A stretch of 64,000 nucleotides of DNA from JAMXLJ01 sp036558745 (GCA_036558745.1 DATBEZ010000052.1:62001-126000); one strand, 5' to 3'; shown: positions 1 to 13,740, counted from the first letter of the stretch. Notes: generated from the sequence alone by a model not told the origin. Translations and numbers: made by a program.

Positions 1-257
1 TCGACGAGCTCTGCTTCGCGGTGATGGGCGAGGACGGCACGACGGAGCCGCTCACGCTCGTGTACCAGATCCATCCGGGCGCGGTCAGCGTGAGCGGCTC
101 GTGCGCGTCGCACGGCGCCGGCCCGGTGCAGAGCGAGCTGTCCAGAACGATCGTCGCGGCCGTCGTCGACGAGCACGAGCTCGGTCAGCGCGACGGTGTC
201 CGCTGCTTCCGGGTGTTGAAGCGCGGAACGGTGCAGGAGGCGAACGCGCCCGGATGA
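1..257 (+). CDS. RsbW-like anti-sigma factor, C-terminal part (5' end outside window)
   Basis: The frame enters from the left edge (first full codon at 3) and gives the last 84 residues. DELCFAV close to the edge sits where GHKL-type anti-sigma kinases carry the N box, and the ending CFRVLKR is the last beta strand typical of actinobacterial RsbW-like regulators. The Asn expected in the N box is not visible (Ala/Val instead), so kinase activity is uncertain. The stop TGA overlaps the ATG of the sigma gene (ATGA), so the two are translationally coupled. By family knowledge such proteins sequester SigB/SigF-type sigma factors, probably the adjacent one. The ATP-lid half is missing, so the call rests on the C-terminus plus context. 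Confidence 0.65.
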   Translation, partial: DELCFAVMGEDGTTEPLTLVYQIHPGAVSVSGSCASHGAGPVQSELSRTIVAAVVDEHELGQRDGVRCFRVLKRGTVQEANAPG

Positions 258-1027
258 CGGGCGACCGCGACGGTGTCGCGCGCCAGCCGGCCGACGAGCT
301 ACGCCGTGAATTCGTCGAGTACCGGCGGACCGGCGACCGCCGCCTCCGAAACAAGCTCGTGGAGCGACACGTTCCCCTCGCCGAGCACCTGGCCCGCCGG
401 TTCGCGGGACGCAGCGAGCGCCAGGACGACCTGACCCAGGTCGCGCTCCTCGGTCTGCTCAAGGCGGTCGAGCGCTTCGAGCCCGAACGCGGACTCGCGT
501 TCAGCACGTTCGCGACGCCCACGATCCTCGGTGAGCTGAAGCGTCACTTCCGCGACGCGGGATGGTCGGTCCGCATGCCCCGCCAGCTCCAGGAGCACGT
601 GCTCGAGGTGACGAAGTCACTCGGGCCGCTCACGCAGCGCCTCGGACGCGCGCCCACGATCGCGGAGATCGCGGCGGAGACGATGCTCCCGCACGAGGCG
701 GTCATCGAGGCGATGGAGGCGAACCGGGCGTTCACTGCGTCGTCGATCGAAGCGCCGAGCGACGACGACGACGCGCTCGCGCCCCTCGACGCGCTCGGCC
801 GCGCCGAGCCGGGCATGGAGCACGTCGAGCACCAGCTGCTCGTCTCCGCGCTGCTCGACACGCTGCCGCCGCGCGAACGGGCGATCGTCGTGCTGCGCTT
901 CCGCGACGGTATGACGCAGTCACAGATCGCGACCCGCCTCGACATGAGTCAGATGCACGTGTCACGCCTGCTGGCGCGCACGTTGGCGCGACTGCGAACC
1001 CTCATCGAGGCCGAGGAGCACGTGTAG
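254..1027 (+). CDS. SigB/SigF/SigG-family RNA polymerase sigma factor
   Basis: This 257-residue sigma-70 protein starts at the ATG that overlaps the previous stop; more upstream starts would run through the anti-sigma gene. Region 2 (about residues 20-100) contains LAEHLARRFAG and the core-binding stretch DLTQVALLGLLKAVERF, with AFSTFATPTILGELKRHFRD behind it. Region 3 follows, and region 4 (about 205-255) ends with a helix-turn-helix, TQSQIATRLDMSQMHVSRLL. Length and the absence of region 1 place it in the stress/sporulation SigB-SigF-SigG group. Together with the upstream anti-sigma gene it forms a partner-switching module for a general stress or developmental regulon. An anti-anti-sigma factor is not seen in the window. 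Confidence 0.93.
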   Translation: MTGDRDGVARQPADELRREFVEYRRTGDRRLRNKLVERHVPLAEHLARRFAGRSERQDDLTQVALLGLLKAVERFEPERGLAFSTFATPTILGELKRHFRDAGWSVRMPRQLQEHVLEVTKSLGPLTQRLGRAPTIAEIAAETMLPHEAVIEAMEANRAFTASSIEAPSDDDDALAPLDALGRAEPGMEHVEHQLLVSALLDTLPPRERAIVVLRFRDGMTQSQIATRLDMSQMHVSRLLARTLARLRTLIEAEEHV

Positions 1028-1031
1028 CCGC

Positions 1032-1397
1032 TCACGCGTCGCGCAGCGCTTCCTTCCAGGAACGGAAGCTCGTGTGCACCGAGCCGTCGGGAGCGGTGCC
1101 CTCGCCCGTGCCGTCGGTGTGGAGCCGGAACGTGAAGCGCTGCGAGAGGTCGCCGGCGGCCAGGGCCATGTACCGCGCCTCGGCACGCGTCGGGCGGCCC
1201 GCCCGCCAGAGCAGGTACCGCCCGATGCGCCGGATGTAGGCGACGACCGGCGCGCCCACCTCGTCCCCGAGCGCGAGGAGCTCCGGCGGCGCCTCCGCCC
1301 AACGTGTCGCGGGGATGAGGCGGTCGCGCTGGGGCAGCGCGGGCAGGTCCGCGGTGTGGTGGTCGACCTCGACGGGGGGACGATCTTCTGCCGGCAT
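1032..1397 (-). CDS. conserved hypothetical protein (about 121 aa)
   Basis: The frame has actinobacterial coding character and ends 4 nt from the sigma gene in convergent orientation. The protein has a Pro/Asp-rich N-terminus and a compact core, GAPVVAYIRRIGRYLLWRAG, then RAEARYMALAAGDLSQRFTF and an ending that reads like a small alpha/beta fold (HTDGTGEG, SFRSWKEAL). I do not recognise a family. The ATG at 1397 was chosen because an AGCGGAAG-like ribosome site lies just upstream; in-frame ATGs at 1463 and 1472 would add 22-25 residues and almost touch the divergent PLP-enzyme gene. No signal peptide or membrane segment is visible. Confidence 0.6.
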   Translation of the reverse strand: MPAEDRPPVEVDHHTADLPALPQRDRLIPATRWAEAPPELLALGDEVGAPVVAYIRRIGRYLLWRAGRPTRAEARYMALAAGDLSQRFTFRLHTDGTGEGTAPDGSVHTSFRSWKEALRDA

Positions 1398-1481
1398 TGG
1401 TCGCTTCCGCTCCCGCTCGATGGACTTCGCCGGCGGAGCTTCGCTCAGCTCCGACAGCGGCATTCGTGCCATGCTCGCGCG

Positions 1482-2483
1482 ATGCGCGTCGATCAGCTCC
1501 CCACGCCCGCACTCGTCGTCGACACGACCGCGCTCGACGCGAATCTCGCCGCGATGACCGCTGCGCTCCCCGGGCCGCGTCTGCGTCCGCACGTGAAGGC
1601 GCACAAGTGCACCGCGCTCGCGCGCCGTCAAGCCGACGCCGGTCACCGCACGTTCACGTGCGCGACACCGCGCGAGATGGAGGGCATGGCGCGCGCCGGT
1701 CTCGGGGACGACCTGCTCCTCGCGAACGAGGTCGTCGACGACGAACGCCTCTCCAGGCTCGCGGCGCTCGACGCGCGCGTCACGGTCGCGGTCGACTCCG
1801 ACGCGACGATCGACGCCGCGGCGCGCAATGGGATCCGCGAAGTCCTCGTCGACGTGAACGTGGGGCTGCCGCGTTGCGGCTGTGATCCGGGGGACGCGGG
1901 CCGCCTCGCCGACCGGGCGAGGTCGCGCGGGCTCGCCGTCCGCGGCGTCATGGGTTACGAAGGTCACGTCGTCGGTGTCGAGGATCGTGCCGCGCGCGTG
2001 GAGCAGACCGCGGTGTGCATGGACCTGCTGGTGAAGGCGCACGCCGACACGGGCGGCGAGGTGATCTCCGCGGGCGGCACCGGCACGTACGACATCAACA
2101 CCTGGGCCAACGAGATCCAGGCCGGTTCGTACGCGTTGATGGACGGCGCGTACGACAAGCTGGAGCTGCCGTTCCGACCCGCTCTGTGGGTGAACGCGAC
2201 GGTCATCTCGATGTCGCCCGGCTGGGCCGTCGCCGACTGCGGGCTGAAGGCGCTCGGCATGGACCACGGCAACCCGACGGTCACCGGTGGGACCGTGTGG
2301 TACTGCTCCGACGAGCACGTGACGTTCTCCGCCGACGCGGGCGACGGCTCGGTCCGCGTCGGCGACCGGGTGCAGGTGTGGCCCGCGCACATCGACCCGA
2401 CGATCGCGTACCACGAGCGGATGCACCTCGCGCAGGGCGACGAGGTCGTCGACACGTGGGAGGTCGACCTGCGGGGTTGGTAG
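1482..2483 (+). CDS. D-threonine aldolase / D-serine dehydratase-like PLP enzyme
   Basis: This 333-residue protein belongs to the alanine-racemase-fold family of D-threonine aldolases and DSD1-type D-serine dehydratases. RPHVKAHK at residues 35-42 carries the PLP lysine (Lys39), and GGTGTYD is the phosphate-binding loop. Near the C-terminus DEH (His279) and H-x-D (His303, Asp305) match the metal site of the family; H-x-D is the aldolase-type arrangement, whereas D-serine dehydratases of eukaryotes use H-x-C. It therefore probably cleaves a D-3-hydroxy-amino acid with a divalent metal. It is divergent from the small gene at 1032 and followed 61 nt later by an amidase; substrate unknown. No clear ribosome site precedes the ATG. 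Confidence 0.85.
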   Translation: MRVDQLPTPALVVDTTALDANLAAMTAALPGPRLRPHVKAHKCTALARRQADAGHRTFTCATPREMEGMARAGLGDDLLLANEVVDDERLSRLAALDARVTVAVDSDATIDAAARNGIREVLVDVNVGLPRCGCDPGDAGRLADRARSRGLAVRGVMGYEGHVVGVEDRAARVEQTAVCMDLLVKAHADTGGEVISAGGTGTYDINTWANEIQAGSYALMDGAYDKLELPFRPALWVNATVISMSPGWAVADCGLKALGMDHGNPTVTGGTVWYCSDEHVTFSADAGDGSVRVGDRVQVWPAHIDPTIAYHERMHLAQGDEVVDTWEVDLRGW

Positions 2484-2524
2484 CGGTGCACGCCTGGGGA
2501 GCAGATCCTTGGACGGTCAGGTCT

Positions 2525-2538
2525 CCTCGTCCTAGCGT
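2525..2538 (+). promoter_or_regulatory. -10 box (TAGCGT) of the amidase gene, leaderless type
   Basis: TAGCGT lies at 2533-2538, exactly 6 nt before the ATG of the amidase, so transcription would start at or next to the A of the ATG. TTGGAC, a good -35 candidate, is at 2509-2514 with an 18-nt spacer. The same arrangement recurs before many genes in the window. Inference from spacing; no start site has been mapped. Confidence 0.5.
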
Positions 2539-2544
2539 GCAGGA

Positions 2545-3984
2545 ATGACCGACAACGACCTCGCCTTCCTCGACGCCACCGCGCAGGCGGAGCTCGTCCG
2601 CCGCGGTGAGACGACACCGGCAGAGCTCGTCGAGGCCGCGATCACGCGCATCGAGAAGATCAACCCTGAGCTGAACGCCGTGATCCGCGACCGCTTCGAC
2701 CGCGCGCGCGACGAGGCGCCCGACGCGCCCGACGGACCGTTCCGCGGCGTCCCGATCGTCGTCAAGGACCTCGACGCCGCGCTCGCGGGCGAGTCGACCC
2801 ACTGGGGCAACAAGCTGCTGAAGAACCACGGATGGGTCGACGACCACGACTCGTATCTGGTGGGCAAGCTCCGGGCCGCGGGCTTCGTCCCGGTCGGGCG
2901 TTCCAACACACCCGAGCTGGGTCTGCAGCCGACGACGGAGCCCCTCGCGTACGGTCCGACTCGCAACCCGTGGAACACCGACCACGGTCCCGGCGGCTCG
3001 AGCGGCGGTTCCGCGGCGGCCGTCGCGAGCGGGATGGTGCCGGTCGGCCACGCCGGTGACGGCGGTGGGTCGATTCGCATCCCCGCGAGCGCGTGCGGCC
3101 TTTTCGGGCTCAAGCCGAACCGCGGCCGGGTCTCGCTCGGCCCCGCCATCGGGGAGGCGTGGGCGGGGATGGTGGTGCGCCACGTCGTCGCCCGCTCGGT
3201 CCGCGACAGCGCGGCCGTGCTGGATGCGCTCGCGGGGCGCATGCCCGGCGACCCGTACGCGGCCGCGCCGCCCGCGCGTCCGTTCGCGTCCGAGGTCGGT
3301 GTCGACCCCGGGCCGCTCCGCATCGGCTTCCGCGCGAGCACGGACGTCGTCGCGACCGACCCCGAGTGCGTCGCCGCGGTCGAGGACGCGGCCGCGCTGC
3401 TCGAGTCGCTCGGTCACACGGTCGAGCCGGCCGCGCCCGAGGCGCTCGACGAAGACGTCATGTCGTTCTTCATGACGCTCTTCTCCACGAACGTCGTGGC
3501 CGACATCGACGAGATCGCGCGACGCGCCGGCCGTGAAGTGACGCAGGTCGACGTCGAGCCGCTCACGTGGATGTACGTCGACCTGGGTCGCGCGACCAGC
3601 GGCGCGCAGTACCTCGAGGCCATCAATGCGATGCACGCGTGGACGCGGCGCGCGCTGACGTGGTGGACCGACGACGGTTTCGATCTGCTCCTCACGCCGA
3701 CGATGGCCGAGCCGCCGCCCGTGCTCGGTGACCTCGTGGTGCAGGACGCCGACGACCTGTTCCGCGCCGCCGCGCGCGCGGTGCCCTTCGCCGCGTACAC
3801 CGCGCCGTTCAACCTGACCGGGCAGCCCGCGATCTCGGTGCCGCTCTACTTCTCGGCCAGCGGCCTGCCGATCGGCGTGCAGCTCGTGGCCGATCACGAG
3901 CGCGAGGACCTGCTCGTGCGAGTGGCGTCGCAGCTCGAATCCGCCCGCCCGTGGGCCGACCGCCGCCCGGTCGTGCACGCGTGA
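2545..3984 (+). CDS. amidase-signature-family hydrolase
   Basis: The 479-residue protein has the full amidase signature: catalytic Lys74 (VVKDLD), the cis-Ser at about 152 in GGSSGGSAAA, and the nucleophile Ser176 in GGGSIRIPA, with the 24-residue spacing known from the family. The start has a TAGCGT box 6 nt upstream. It is not GatA: a true gatA lies at 37296-38717 beside gatC, and this copy is followed by AtuA-type genes. Family members hydrolyse carboxylic amides or nitrile-derived amides; the substrate cannot be read here. Nothing is truncated. Confidence 0.88.
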   Translation: MTDNDLAFLDATAQAELVRRGETTPAELVEAAITRIEKINPELNAVIRDRFDRARDEAPDAPDGPFRGVPIVVKDLDAALAGESTHWGNKLLKNHGWVDDHDSYLVGKLRAAGFVPVGRSNTPELGLQPTTEPLAYGPTRNPWNTDHGPGGSSGGSAAAVASGMVPVGHAGDGGGSIRIPASACGLFGLKPNRGRVSLGPAIGEAWAGMVVRHVVARSVRDSAAVLDALAGRMPGDPYAAAPPARPFASEVGVDPGPLRIGFRASTDVVATDPECVAAVEDAAALLESLGHTVEPAAPEALDEDVMSFFMTLFSTNVVADIDEIARRAGREVTQVDVEPLTWMYVDLGRATSGAQYLEAINAMHAWTRRALTWWTDDGFDLLLTPTMAEPPPVLGDLVVQDADDLFRAAARAVPFAAYTAPFNLTGQPAISVPLYFSASGLPIGVQLVADHEREDLLVRVASQLESARPWADRRPVVHA

Positions 3985-4054
3985 GCGAGCGAGCCGCCAG
4001 GCGAGCGGAAGCGTGGCCCAGCGGCCCGGCGCCGCAGGCGCCAGGTGCGGAGAG

Positions 4055-5437
4055 ATGACCGTACGCATCGCGGGCGGGCAAGGCTTCTACGGCGATACGC
4101 CCGCGTCGGTCGCGCCGCTGCTCGAGGCGGGCGTCGACTACCTGTGTCTCGAGGCGCTCGCCGAGCTGACCCTCGCGATCCTCCAGAAGGACCGCCAGCG
4201 CGACGAGACGCGTGGCTACACGCGCGACCTGCAGCAGTACCTCGCGTCCGCGCTTCCGGCGGTCGCGTCGGGACGCACCAAGGTCATCACGAACGCGGGT
4301 GGGATCAACCCGACCGCGGCGGCGCGCGCCGCGGTCGAGGCCGCGCGCGGTCTGGGACTTTCCGGGTTGAAGATCGCCACCGTCCTCGGCGACGACCTCA
4401 TGAACCGCGTCGGCGAGCTGCGAGACGCAGGCGAGACAATGGCGCACACCGACACGGGCGCCGGATTCGACGAGTTCCCGGGCGAGCCGCTGTTCGCGTC
4501 GGCGTATCTCGGCGCGCGTCCCATCGCCGACGCGCTCGCACAGGGCGCCGACGTCGTCATCACCGGGCGCGTTGCCGACGCCGCGCTGTTCCTCGGCCCG
4601 CTCGCGTTCGAGCACGGCTGGTCGTTCGATGACTGGGACCGGCTCGCGGCGGGCACGCTCGTCGGTCACCTGCTCGAGTGCTCGGGCCAGTCGGCGGGCG
4701 GCAACTTCAGCGGCGTCGGTTGGTGGGACCAGCCCCACCCGTGGGACCTGCCGTACCCCATCGCCGAGGTGGACGCCGACGGCACCGCGGTGATCACGAA
4801 GCCCGCCACGTCGGGCGGGCGGGTCACCTTCGACACCGTGCGCCAGCAGCTGCTCTACGAGGTGCACGATCCCACCGCGTACCTCTCGCCCGATGTCGTC
4901 GCCGACTTCACGACGGCCGCGTTCGAGGACCTCGGGAACGACCGCGTGCGCGTCGTCGGCGTGCGCGGTCGTCCGGCGACGCCGACGTACAAGGCGCTGC
5001 TCGCGCACCGCGCCGGATGGGCCGGCGAGACGCGGGTCGCGTTCTCGTGGCCGGACGCGTACGAGAAGGCGAAGGTCGCGGCCGCGATCTTCAAGACGCG
5101 CGTCGAGGCCGCGGGGCTCCCGGTCGAGGAGTGGTGTTTCGAGTACTGGGGCGTCGACGCGCTCGGTGGACCGACCGTGCCCTACCCGTCGACGGCCGGG
5201 TGCGAGCCCGCCGACTGCGGCCTGCGGGTCGCGTGGCGCTGCGACGACGCGAAAGTGGCCGCGCTCGTCGGGCGCGAGATGGTGCCCCTCACCTTGTCGG
5301 GCCCATCGGCGGGTCTCACCGGAATGGGACGCGGCATGGGTGGCGGCGGCGCGAGCGAGCTGCTCGGCATCTGGCCGACGCTCGTCGACAAGAACCTCGT
5401 CGACGCGCACGTCACCGTCGCGGTGGAGGAAGTGTAG
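4055..5437 (+). CDS. AtuA-like protein, N-terminal domain (DUF1446)
   Basis: This 460-residue protein resembles the large domain of AtuA, a protein of unknown mechanism in acyclic terpene and leucine/isovalerate degradation (atu/liu pathways of Pseudomonas). Features of the family are the start TVRIAGGQGFYGD, a glycine-rich LKIATVLGDD, VVITGRVADAALFLGP, GVGWWDQPHP and a glycine-rich GMGRGMGGGG near the end. The ATG at 4055 has GCGGAGAG directly upstream; a start 42 nt earlier has no such site. The companion small domain is encoded separately 65 nt downstream, so the classical protein is split into two genes. The amidase upstream may be co-transcribed. Confidence 0.82.
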   Translation: MTVRIAGGQGFYGDTPASVAPLLEAGVDYLCLEALAELTLAILQKDRQRDETRGYTRDLQQYLASALPAVASGRTKVITNAGGINPTAAARAAVEAARGLGLSGLKIATVLGDDLMNRVGELRDAGETMAHTDTGAGFDEFPGEPLFASAYLGARPIADALAQGADVVITGRVADAALFLGPLAFEHGWSFDDWDRLAAGTLVGHLLECSGQSAGGNFSGVGWWDQPHPWDLPYPIAEVDADGTAVITKPATSGGRVTFDTVRQQLLYEVHDPTAYLSPDVVADFTTAAFEDLGNDRVRVVGVRGRPATPTYKALLAHRAGWAGETRVAFSWPDAYEKAKVAAAIFKTRVEAAGLPVEEWCFEYWGVDALGGPTVPYPSTAGCEPADCGLRVAWRCDDAKVAALVGREMVPLTLSGPSAGLTGMGRGMGGGGASELLGIWPTLVDKNLVDAHVTVAVEEV

Positions 5438-5502
5438 GAGATGCAGCGTAGGCCTGGGCGGAGCCCGGGAGGCCGTAGCGGAATCGACCCGGAGGTATAG
5501 CG

Positions 5503-5886
5503 GTGGCGCGCTTGCAGCTGCGCGAGCTGTGCGGGTACCGCGCCGGCGACAAGGGCGACATCTCGAACGTCGCGATCTTCGCCGACGACGAGGAGACGTA
5601 CGTCGTGCTCGTGCGCGAGGTGACCGCGGCGCGGGTGAAGGAACACTTCACGTCCATGGTCACCGGCGACGTCACCCGCTACGAGGCGCCGAACGTGCTC
5701 GGGCTCAACTTCGTCATGCAGGGCGCGCTCGGTGGCGGCGGGCCGCGCTCGTTGCGCTCCGACAACCTGGGCAAGACGCTCGGCGGCGCGCTGGTCCGCC
5801 TGGAGATCGAGGTGCCCGACTCGATGGCCGGGCGGCGCCGCCCGCGTCCCGACGTCGCCTGGGCCGACACGATCCTCGACTCCTGA
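5503..5886 (+). CDS. AtuA-like protein, C-terminal domain
   Basis: A 127-residue protein matching the small C-terminal AtuA domain: LRELCGYRAGDKGDISNVAIF, the middle segment RYEAPNVLGLNFVMQGALGGG and RSLRSDNLGKTLGGALVRLEI are its conserved blocks. The GTG start is preceded by CCGGAGGTATAGC, a strong ribosome site. In Pseudomonas AtuA the two domains are fused; here they are separate but adjacent and same-strand, so the products probably act as one complex. The role within CoA-dependent terpene or branched-chain catabolism is inferred from the family only. Confidence 0.8.
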   Translation: MARLQLRELCGYRAGDKGDISNVAIFADDEETYVVLVREVTAARVKEHFTSMVTGDVTRYEAPNVLGLNFVMQGALGGGGPRSLRSDNLGKTLGGALVRLEIEVPDSMAGRRRPRPDVAWADTILDS

Positions 5887-5925
5887 GCGACCGAATCTCA
5901 CAAGGAGCGCGTCACACCCCTCCGG

Positions 5926-5931
5926 TACCCT
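5926..5931 (+). promoter_or_regulatory. -10 box (TACCCT) of the lhr-like gene, leaderless type
   Basis: TACCCT ends 7 nt before the GTG start at 5939 and there is no Shine-Dalgarno-like run in between (CGGCACG). This is the recurring leaderless pattern of the window. Confidence 0.45.
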
Positions 5932-5938
5932 CGGCACG

Positions 5939-10483
<4,545 letters not shown>

Positions 10484-10602
10484 GTTCCCGGTCGCGCTCC
10501 CAAGCTCGCCGCCTGCGGTCGCGCTCGCACGCTCGCCGCTCGGCGCCTCTTCATCGGCCCTCGGGACTTCATTCCCGACGCCGGTGACCGATAGGGCTCA
10601 CA

Positions 10603-13600
10603 GTGTCTCGTCGCGCGCCTTGGCTGTTCCTGGCGACGTGCCTCGTCGTCGTGGCCGTCGACCGTCTGCTCCCCGGAGCCTGGCTGCCCCGGCTGCTCCT
10701 CGACGCGGTCGGGATCGGGGCCGCGGGGGCGCTCGCGGTCGGAATCCGGGCCCATCGGCCCGCGTGCCCGGCGGCGTGGCGCCTGCTGTTCGCGGGGTTC
10801 GCACTGCTCGTCGTCGGCGACCTCGTGTGGGACGTCGGCGCGCTGCAGCTCGGCGTGCGGGGCTCGGCCAACCCGATCGCGACGCTGCTCTACCTGTCGG
10901 GCTACCCGTGCCTCCTCCTCGCCGTGCTCCGACTCGCCCGCGCCCGCACACCGGACGCGCCGGGTCGCACGCTGATCGACGGGTTGGCCGCCGCCGCGGC
11001 CGCGTTGGTGCCGTGCTGGCAGTTCCTCATCGCCCCCGCGCTCCAGGGCTTGCACGGCTCGGTCCTCGAGCGCACCGGCGTCGTCGCGTTCCCGCTCGTC
11101 GACCTGCTGCTCGTCGGTGCGCTCGCGAGCATCCTCTGCACGACGCGGTTCCGCGGGACCGCGCTGTGGCTGCTGCTCGGCGGGCTGGCCACCACGCTCG
11201 TGGCCGACATGATCTACCTCGGTCAGCTGCACGCGGGAACCGTCGCCGGGTTCTCGTGGCTCGACCAGCTGTGGGCGGTCGGGTACTGCCTGATCGGCGC
11301 GGCCGGGCTGCACCCCTCGATGGCCGACGTCGGGCGGCGCGCGCCCGAACAGGGCGGTGACCGCGCACGCGTCGCGCTGCTCGGCTCTGCGCTGCTCGTC
11401 GGCCCGGCAGTGATCCTCGCCGAGCGGGTCGCCGGCACACCGGTCCCGCCGGTCGTGGCCGCCACGTCGGTCATGACGATCGCGGTCGTGGTGGTATGGC
11501 GTCTCGTCGGGCTCGTCGGCTCGGCCGAGACGGCGAACGCCCGCCTGCGCGAACGCGAGGAACGGTTCCGCTCGCTCGTCCAGCACTCGCTCGACGTGAT
11601 CCTGCTCCTCGCGCCCGACGGGACGATCCTCTACGTCAGCCCCTCCGTCGAGCGCATCGTCGGCGCGCCCGACGAGCAGTACATCGGGACGAACGTCGCC
11701 GAGCACGTCCATCCCGACGACGCGCTCACGATCCCGCCACTCCTGCACGTGGCGTCGGCGAATCCGGATCGCAGCTACCTCGCGGCCGCGCGCGTCCGTC
11801 ACGCCGACGGGTCGTGGCGCATGATCGAGGGGCGCGTCACCGGGCACGTCGACGATCCCGGCGTGCGCGGGATCGTGGCGAACCTGCGCGACGTGACCGA
11901 GCGGACCCGCGTCGACGCGTTGCGCACCGCCGAGACGCGCGTGCTCGAGATGCTGGCACAGGGCGCGCCACGTGACGACACGCTGCACGCCATCATCGAG
12001 GCCGTCGAACCCCTGCTCCCCGATGCGGCGTGCTCGATCCGCCTGCGCGGCGAGGACGGGGAGGGCCTCGGGCGCGCCGTCGCACCGAGTCTTCCGCCCG
12101 AGTACGTCGCCGCGATGGACGTCAGCCCCGCCGTGCTGGTCTCCGACGACGACGAGGAGTACCTCGAGACGCGCATCGCGGCGGATCTCTCGGCCCATCG
12201 CGAGGGCTGGAACGAGCTCGGCGCTCCCGACGCGATGGCCTACGGGCTGCACGCGTATTGGCGGACGCCCATCCTCTCGTCGGACCGCACCCGGCTGCTG
12301 GGCTTGTTCTCCGTCTACCACCGCCGGCCGCACAACCCGAACGGCGAGGAGCGCGCGCTGGTCGAGCGGGCGACGCACCTCGCGGCGATCGCGTTCGACC
12401 GCGCCGAGGCGCGCAGCCGCCTCGGGTACCTCGCGCTGCACGATCCGCTGACCGAATTGCCGAACCGGACCCTCGTGCTCGACCGTCTGGACCAGGCGCT
12501 CATGCGGCTCGACCGTCGCATGTCGACCGCCGCCGTGCTGGTCCTCGACCTCGACCGGTTCACGGTCATCAACGACAGCCTCGGCCACGACGTGGGCGAT
12601 CAGCTGCTCGACGCGGTGGCCCGGCGCATCGTCGACAACGTCCGGCCGGGCGACACCGTCGGGCGCCTCGGTGGCGACGAGTTCGTCGTCGTGTGCGAGG
12701 ACATCGGCGACGACCGTGAGGCGGAGGTCATCGCGGAGCGCATCGCGAGCGCGGTCTCGGAACCGTTGCAGCTGGCACGCGGCGATGTCGTCGTCACCGC
12801 GAGCATCGGCATCGCGGTGTCGCAGTCGGCGGCCGACCGCCCCGAGGGTCTGCTGCGCGACGCGGACGCCGCGCTGTACCGCGCCAAGGCGAAGGGCGGC
12901 GCGCGGCACGAGCTGTTCGACGAGACCATGCATACGCGTGCCGTCGTCCGTCTGCTGACCGAGCGCGCGCTGCGTCGGGCCATCGACCACGACGAGCTGT
13001 GCGTCTGGTACCAGCCGCAGATCCACATCGCGAGCGGCGAAACCGTCGCGGTCGAGGCCCTGGTCCGCTGGCAGCACCCGGTGCGCGGCATCGTCGGTCC
13101 CCAGGAATTCATCGACGTGGCCGAGGAGACCGGGCTCATCGTGCCCATCGGCGCCCGGGTGCTCGATCAGGCCTGCGCGCAGACCGCGGAATGGCGGCGC
13201 GCGTCCGTCGCGAGCCGCCGCCGCACCGTCTCGGTCAACCTCTCGGCCCGTCAGCTCGCTCGTTCCGACCTCCCGGCGCGTATCGCCGCCATCCTGCGCG
13301 ACCACGACACCGACCCCGAGGCGGTCTGCCTCGAGATCACCGAGAGCGTGCTCCTCGACGACCTCGACGCGATGGCCGACGCGGTCCGGGCCCTCAAGGA
13401 CCTCGGTCTGCGGCTCGCCATCGACGACTTCGGCACCGGGTACTCGTCGCTCGCGTACCTCAAGCGCTTCCCGTTCGACGAGCTCAAGATCGACCGTTCG
13501 TTCGTCGAGGGCGTCGGGAGCGACGACACCGACGACGCGATCGTCGCCGCGACGATCGAGCTCGCGCACGCGCTCGGCCTGGTGGTCGCCGCCGAGGGCA

Positions 13601-13737
13601 TCGAGACCGAGGCGCAGCTCGCGCGACTCGCGGAGTTCGGCTGCGATCTGGCCCAGGGCTACCTCTTCGCCCGGCCCCAGCCGGTCGGCGCGCTGGAGGA
13701 CTTCGCGGTCGTGTCGGGCATCCTGCGCTCTGCATAA
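10603..13737 (+). CDS. membrane PAS-GAF-GGDEF-EAL protein (c-di-GMP turnover)
   Basis: This 1044-residue protein starts with roughly nine hydrophobic helices (residues 8-310), then a PAS domain (about 320-435, starting near RFRSLVQHSLDVILLL), a GAF-like domain (about 445-590), a GGDEF domain with intact GGDEF at 690-694, and an EAL domain (EAL at 818-820; later DDFGTGYSSLAYLKRFP). The inhibitory I-site RxxD (Arg681-Asp684) is present at the required five residues before GGDEF, so cyclase activity should be feedback-controlled. Both catalytic signatures look intact, so it may synthesise or degrade c-di-GMP. The start is a GTG without strong ribosome site. The Nei gene begins 9 nt after the stop. 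Confidence 0.92.
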   Translation: MSRRAPWLFLATCLVVVAVDRLLPGAWLPRLLLDAVGIGAAGALAVGIRAHRPACPAAWRLLFAGFALLVVGDLVWDVGALQLGVRGSANPIATLLYLSGYPCLLLAVLRLARARTPDAPGRTLIDGLAAAAAALVPCWQFLIAPALQGLHGSVLERTGVVAFPLVDLLLVGALASILCTTRFRGTALWLLLGGLATTLVADMIYLGQLHAGTVAGFSWLDQLWAVGYCLIGAAGLHPSMADVGRRAPEQGGDRARVALLGSALLVGPAVILAERVAGTPVPPVVAATSVMTIAVVVVWRLVGLVGSAETANARLREREERFRSLVQHSLDVILLLAPDGTILYVSPSVERIVGAPDEQYIGTNVAEHVHPDDALTIPPLLHVASANPDRSYLAAARVRHADGSWRMIEGRVTGHVDDPGVRGIVANLRDVTERTRVDALRTAETRVLEMLAQGAPRDDTLHAIIEAVEPLLPDAACSIRLRGEDGEGLGRAVAPSLPPEYVAAMDVSPAVLVSDDDEEYLETRIAADLSAHREGWNELGAPDAMAYGLHAYWRTPILSSDRTRLLGLFSVYHRRPHNPNGEERALVERATHLAAIAFDRAEARSRLGYLALHDPLTELPNRTLVLDRLDQALMRLDRRMSTAAVLVLDLDRFTVINDSLGHDVGDQLLDAVARRIVDNVRPGDTVGRLGGDEFVVVCEDIGDDREAEVIAERIASAVSEPLQLARGDVVVTASIGIAVSQSAADRPEGLLRDADAALYRAKAKGGARHELFDETMHTRAVVRLLTERALRRAIDHDELCVWYQPQIHIASGETVAVEALVRWQHPVRGIVGPQEFIDVAEETGLIVPIGARVLDQACAQTAEWRRASVASRRRTVSVNLSARQLARSDLPARIAAILRDHDTDPEAVCLEITESVLLDDLDAMADAVRALKDLGLRLAIDDFGTGYSSLAYLKRFPFDELKIDRSFVEGVGSDDTDDAIVAATIELAHALGLVVAAEGIETEAQLARLAEFGCDLAQGYLFARPQPVGALEDFAVVSGILRSA

Positions 13738-13740
13738 CCT
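13735..13740 (+). promoter_or_regulatory. -10 box (TAACCT) of the nei-like gene, leaderless type
   Basis: TAACCT overlaps the TAA stop of the preceding gene and ends 6 nt before the GTG start at 13747. It would allow the glycosylase to be transcribed separately from the large signalling gene. Weak evidence alone; it fits the recurrent pattern. Confidence 0.35.

Noticed and set aside
1074..2426. Long open frames on both strands across the PLP-enzyme gene
   Set aside because: Arg/Ala/Gly-rich shadow frames of GC-rich coding DNA; only the 1482-2483 frame has family motifs.
2545..3984. Second gatA copy
   Set aside because: Lacks GatA-specific blocks after the nucleophile and is not near gatB or gatC; general amidase family instead.
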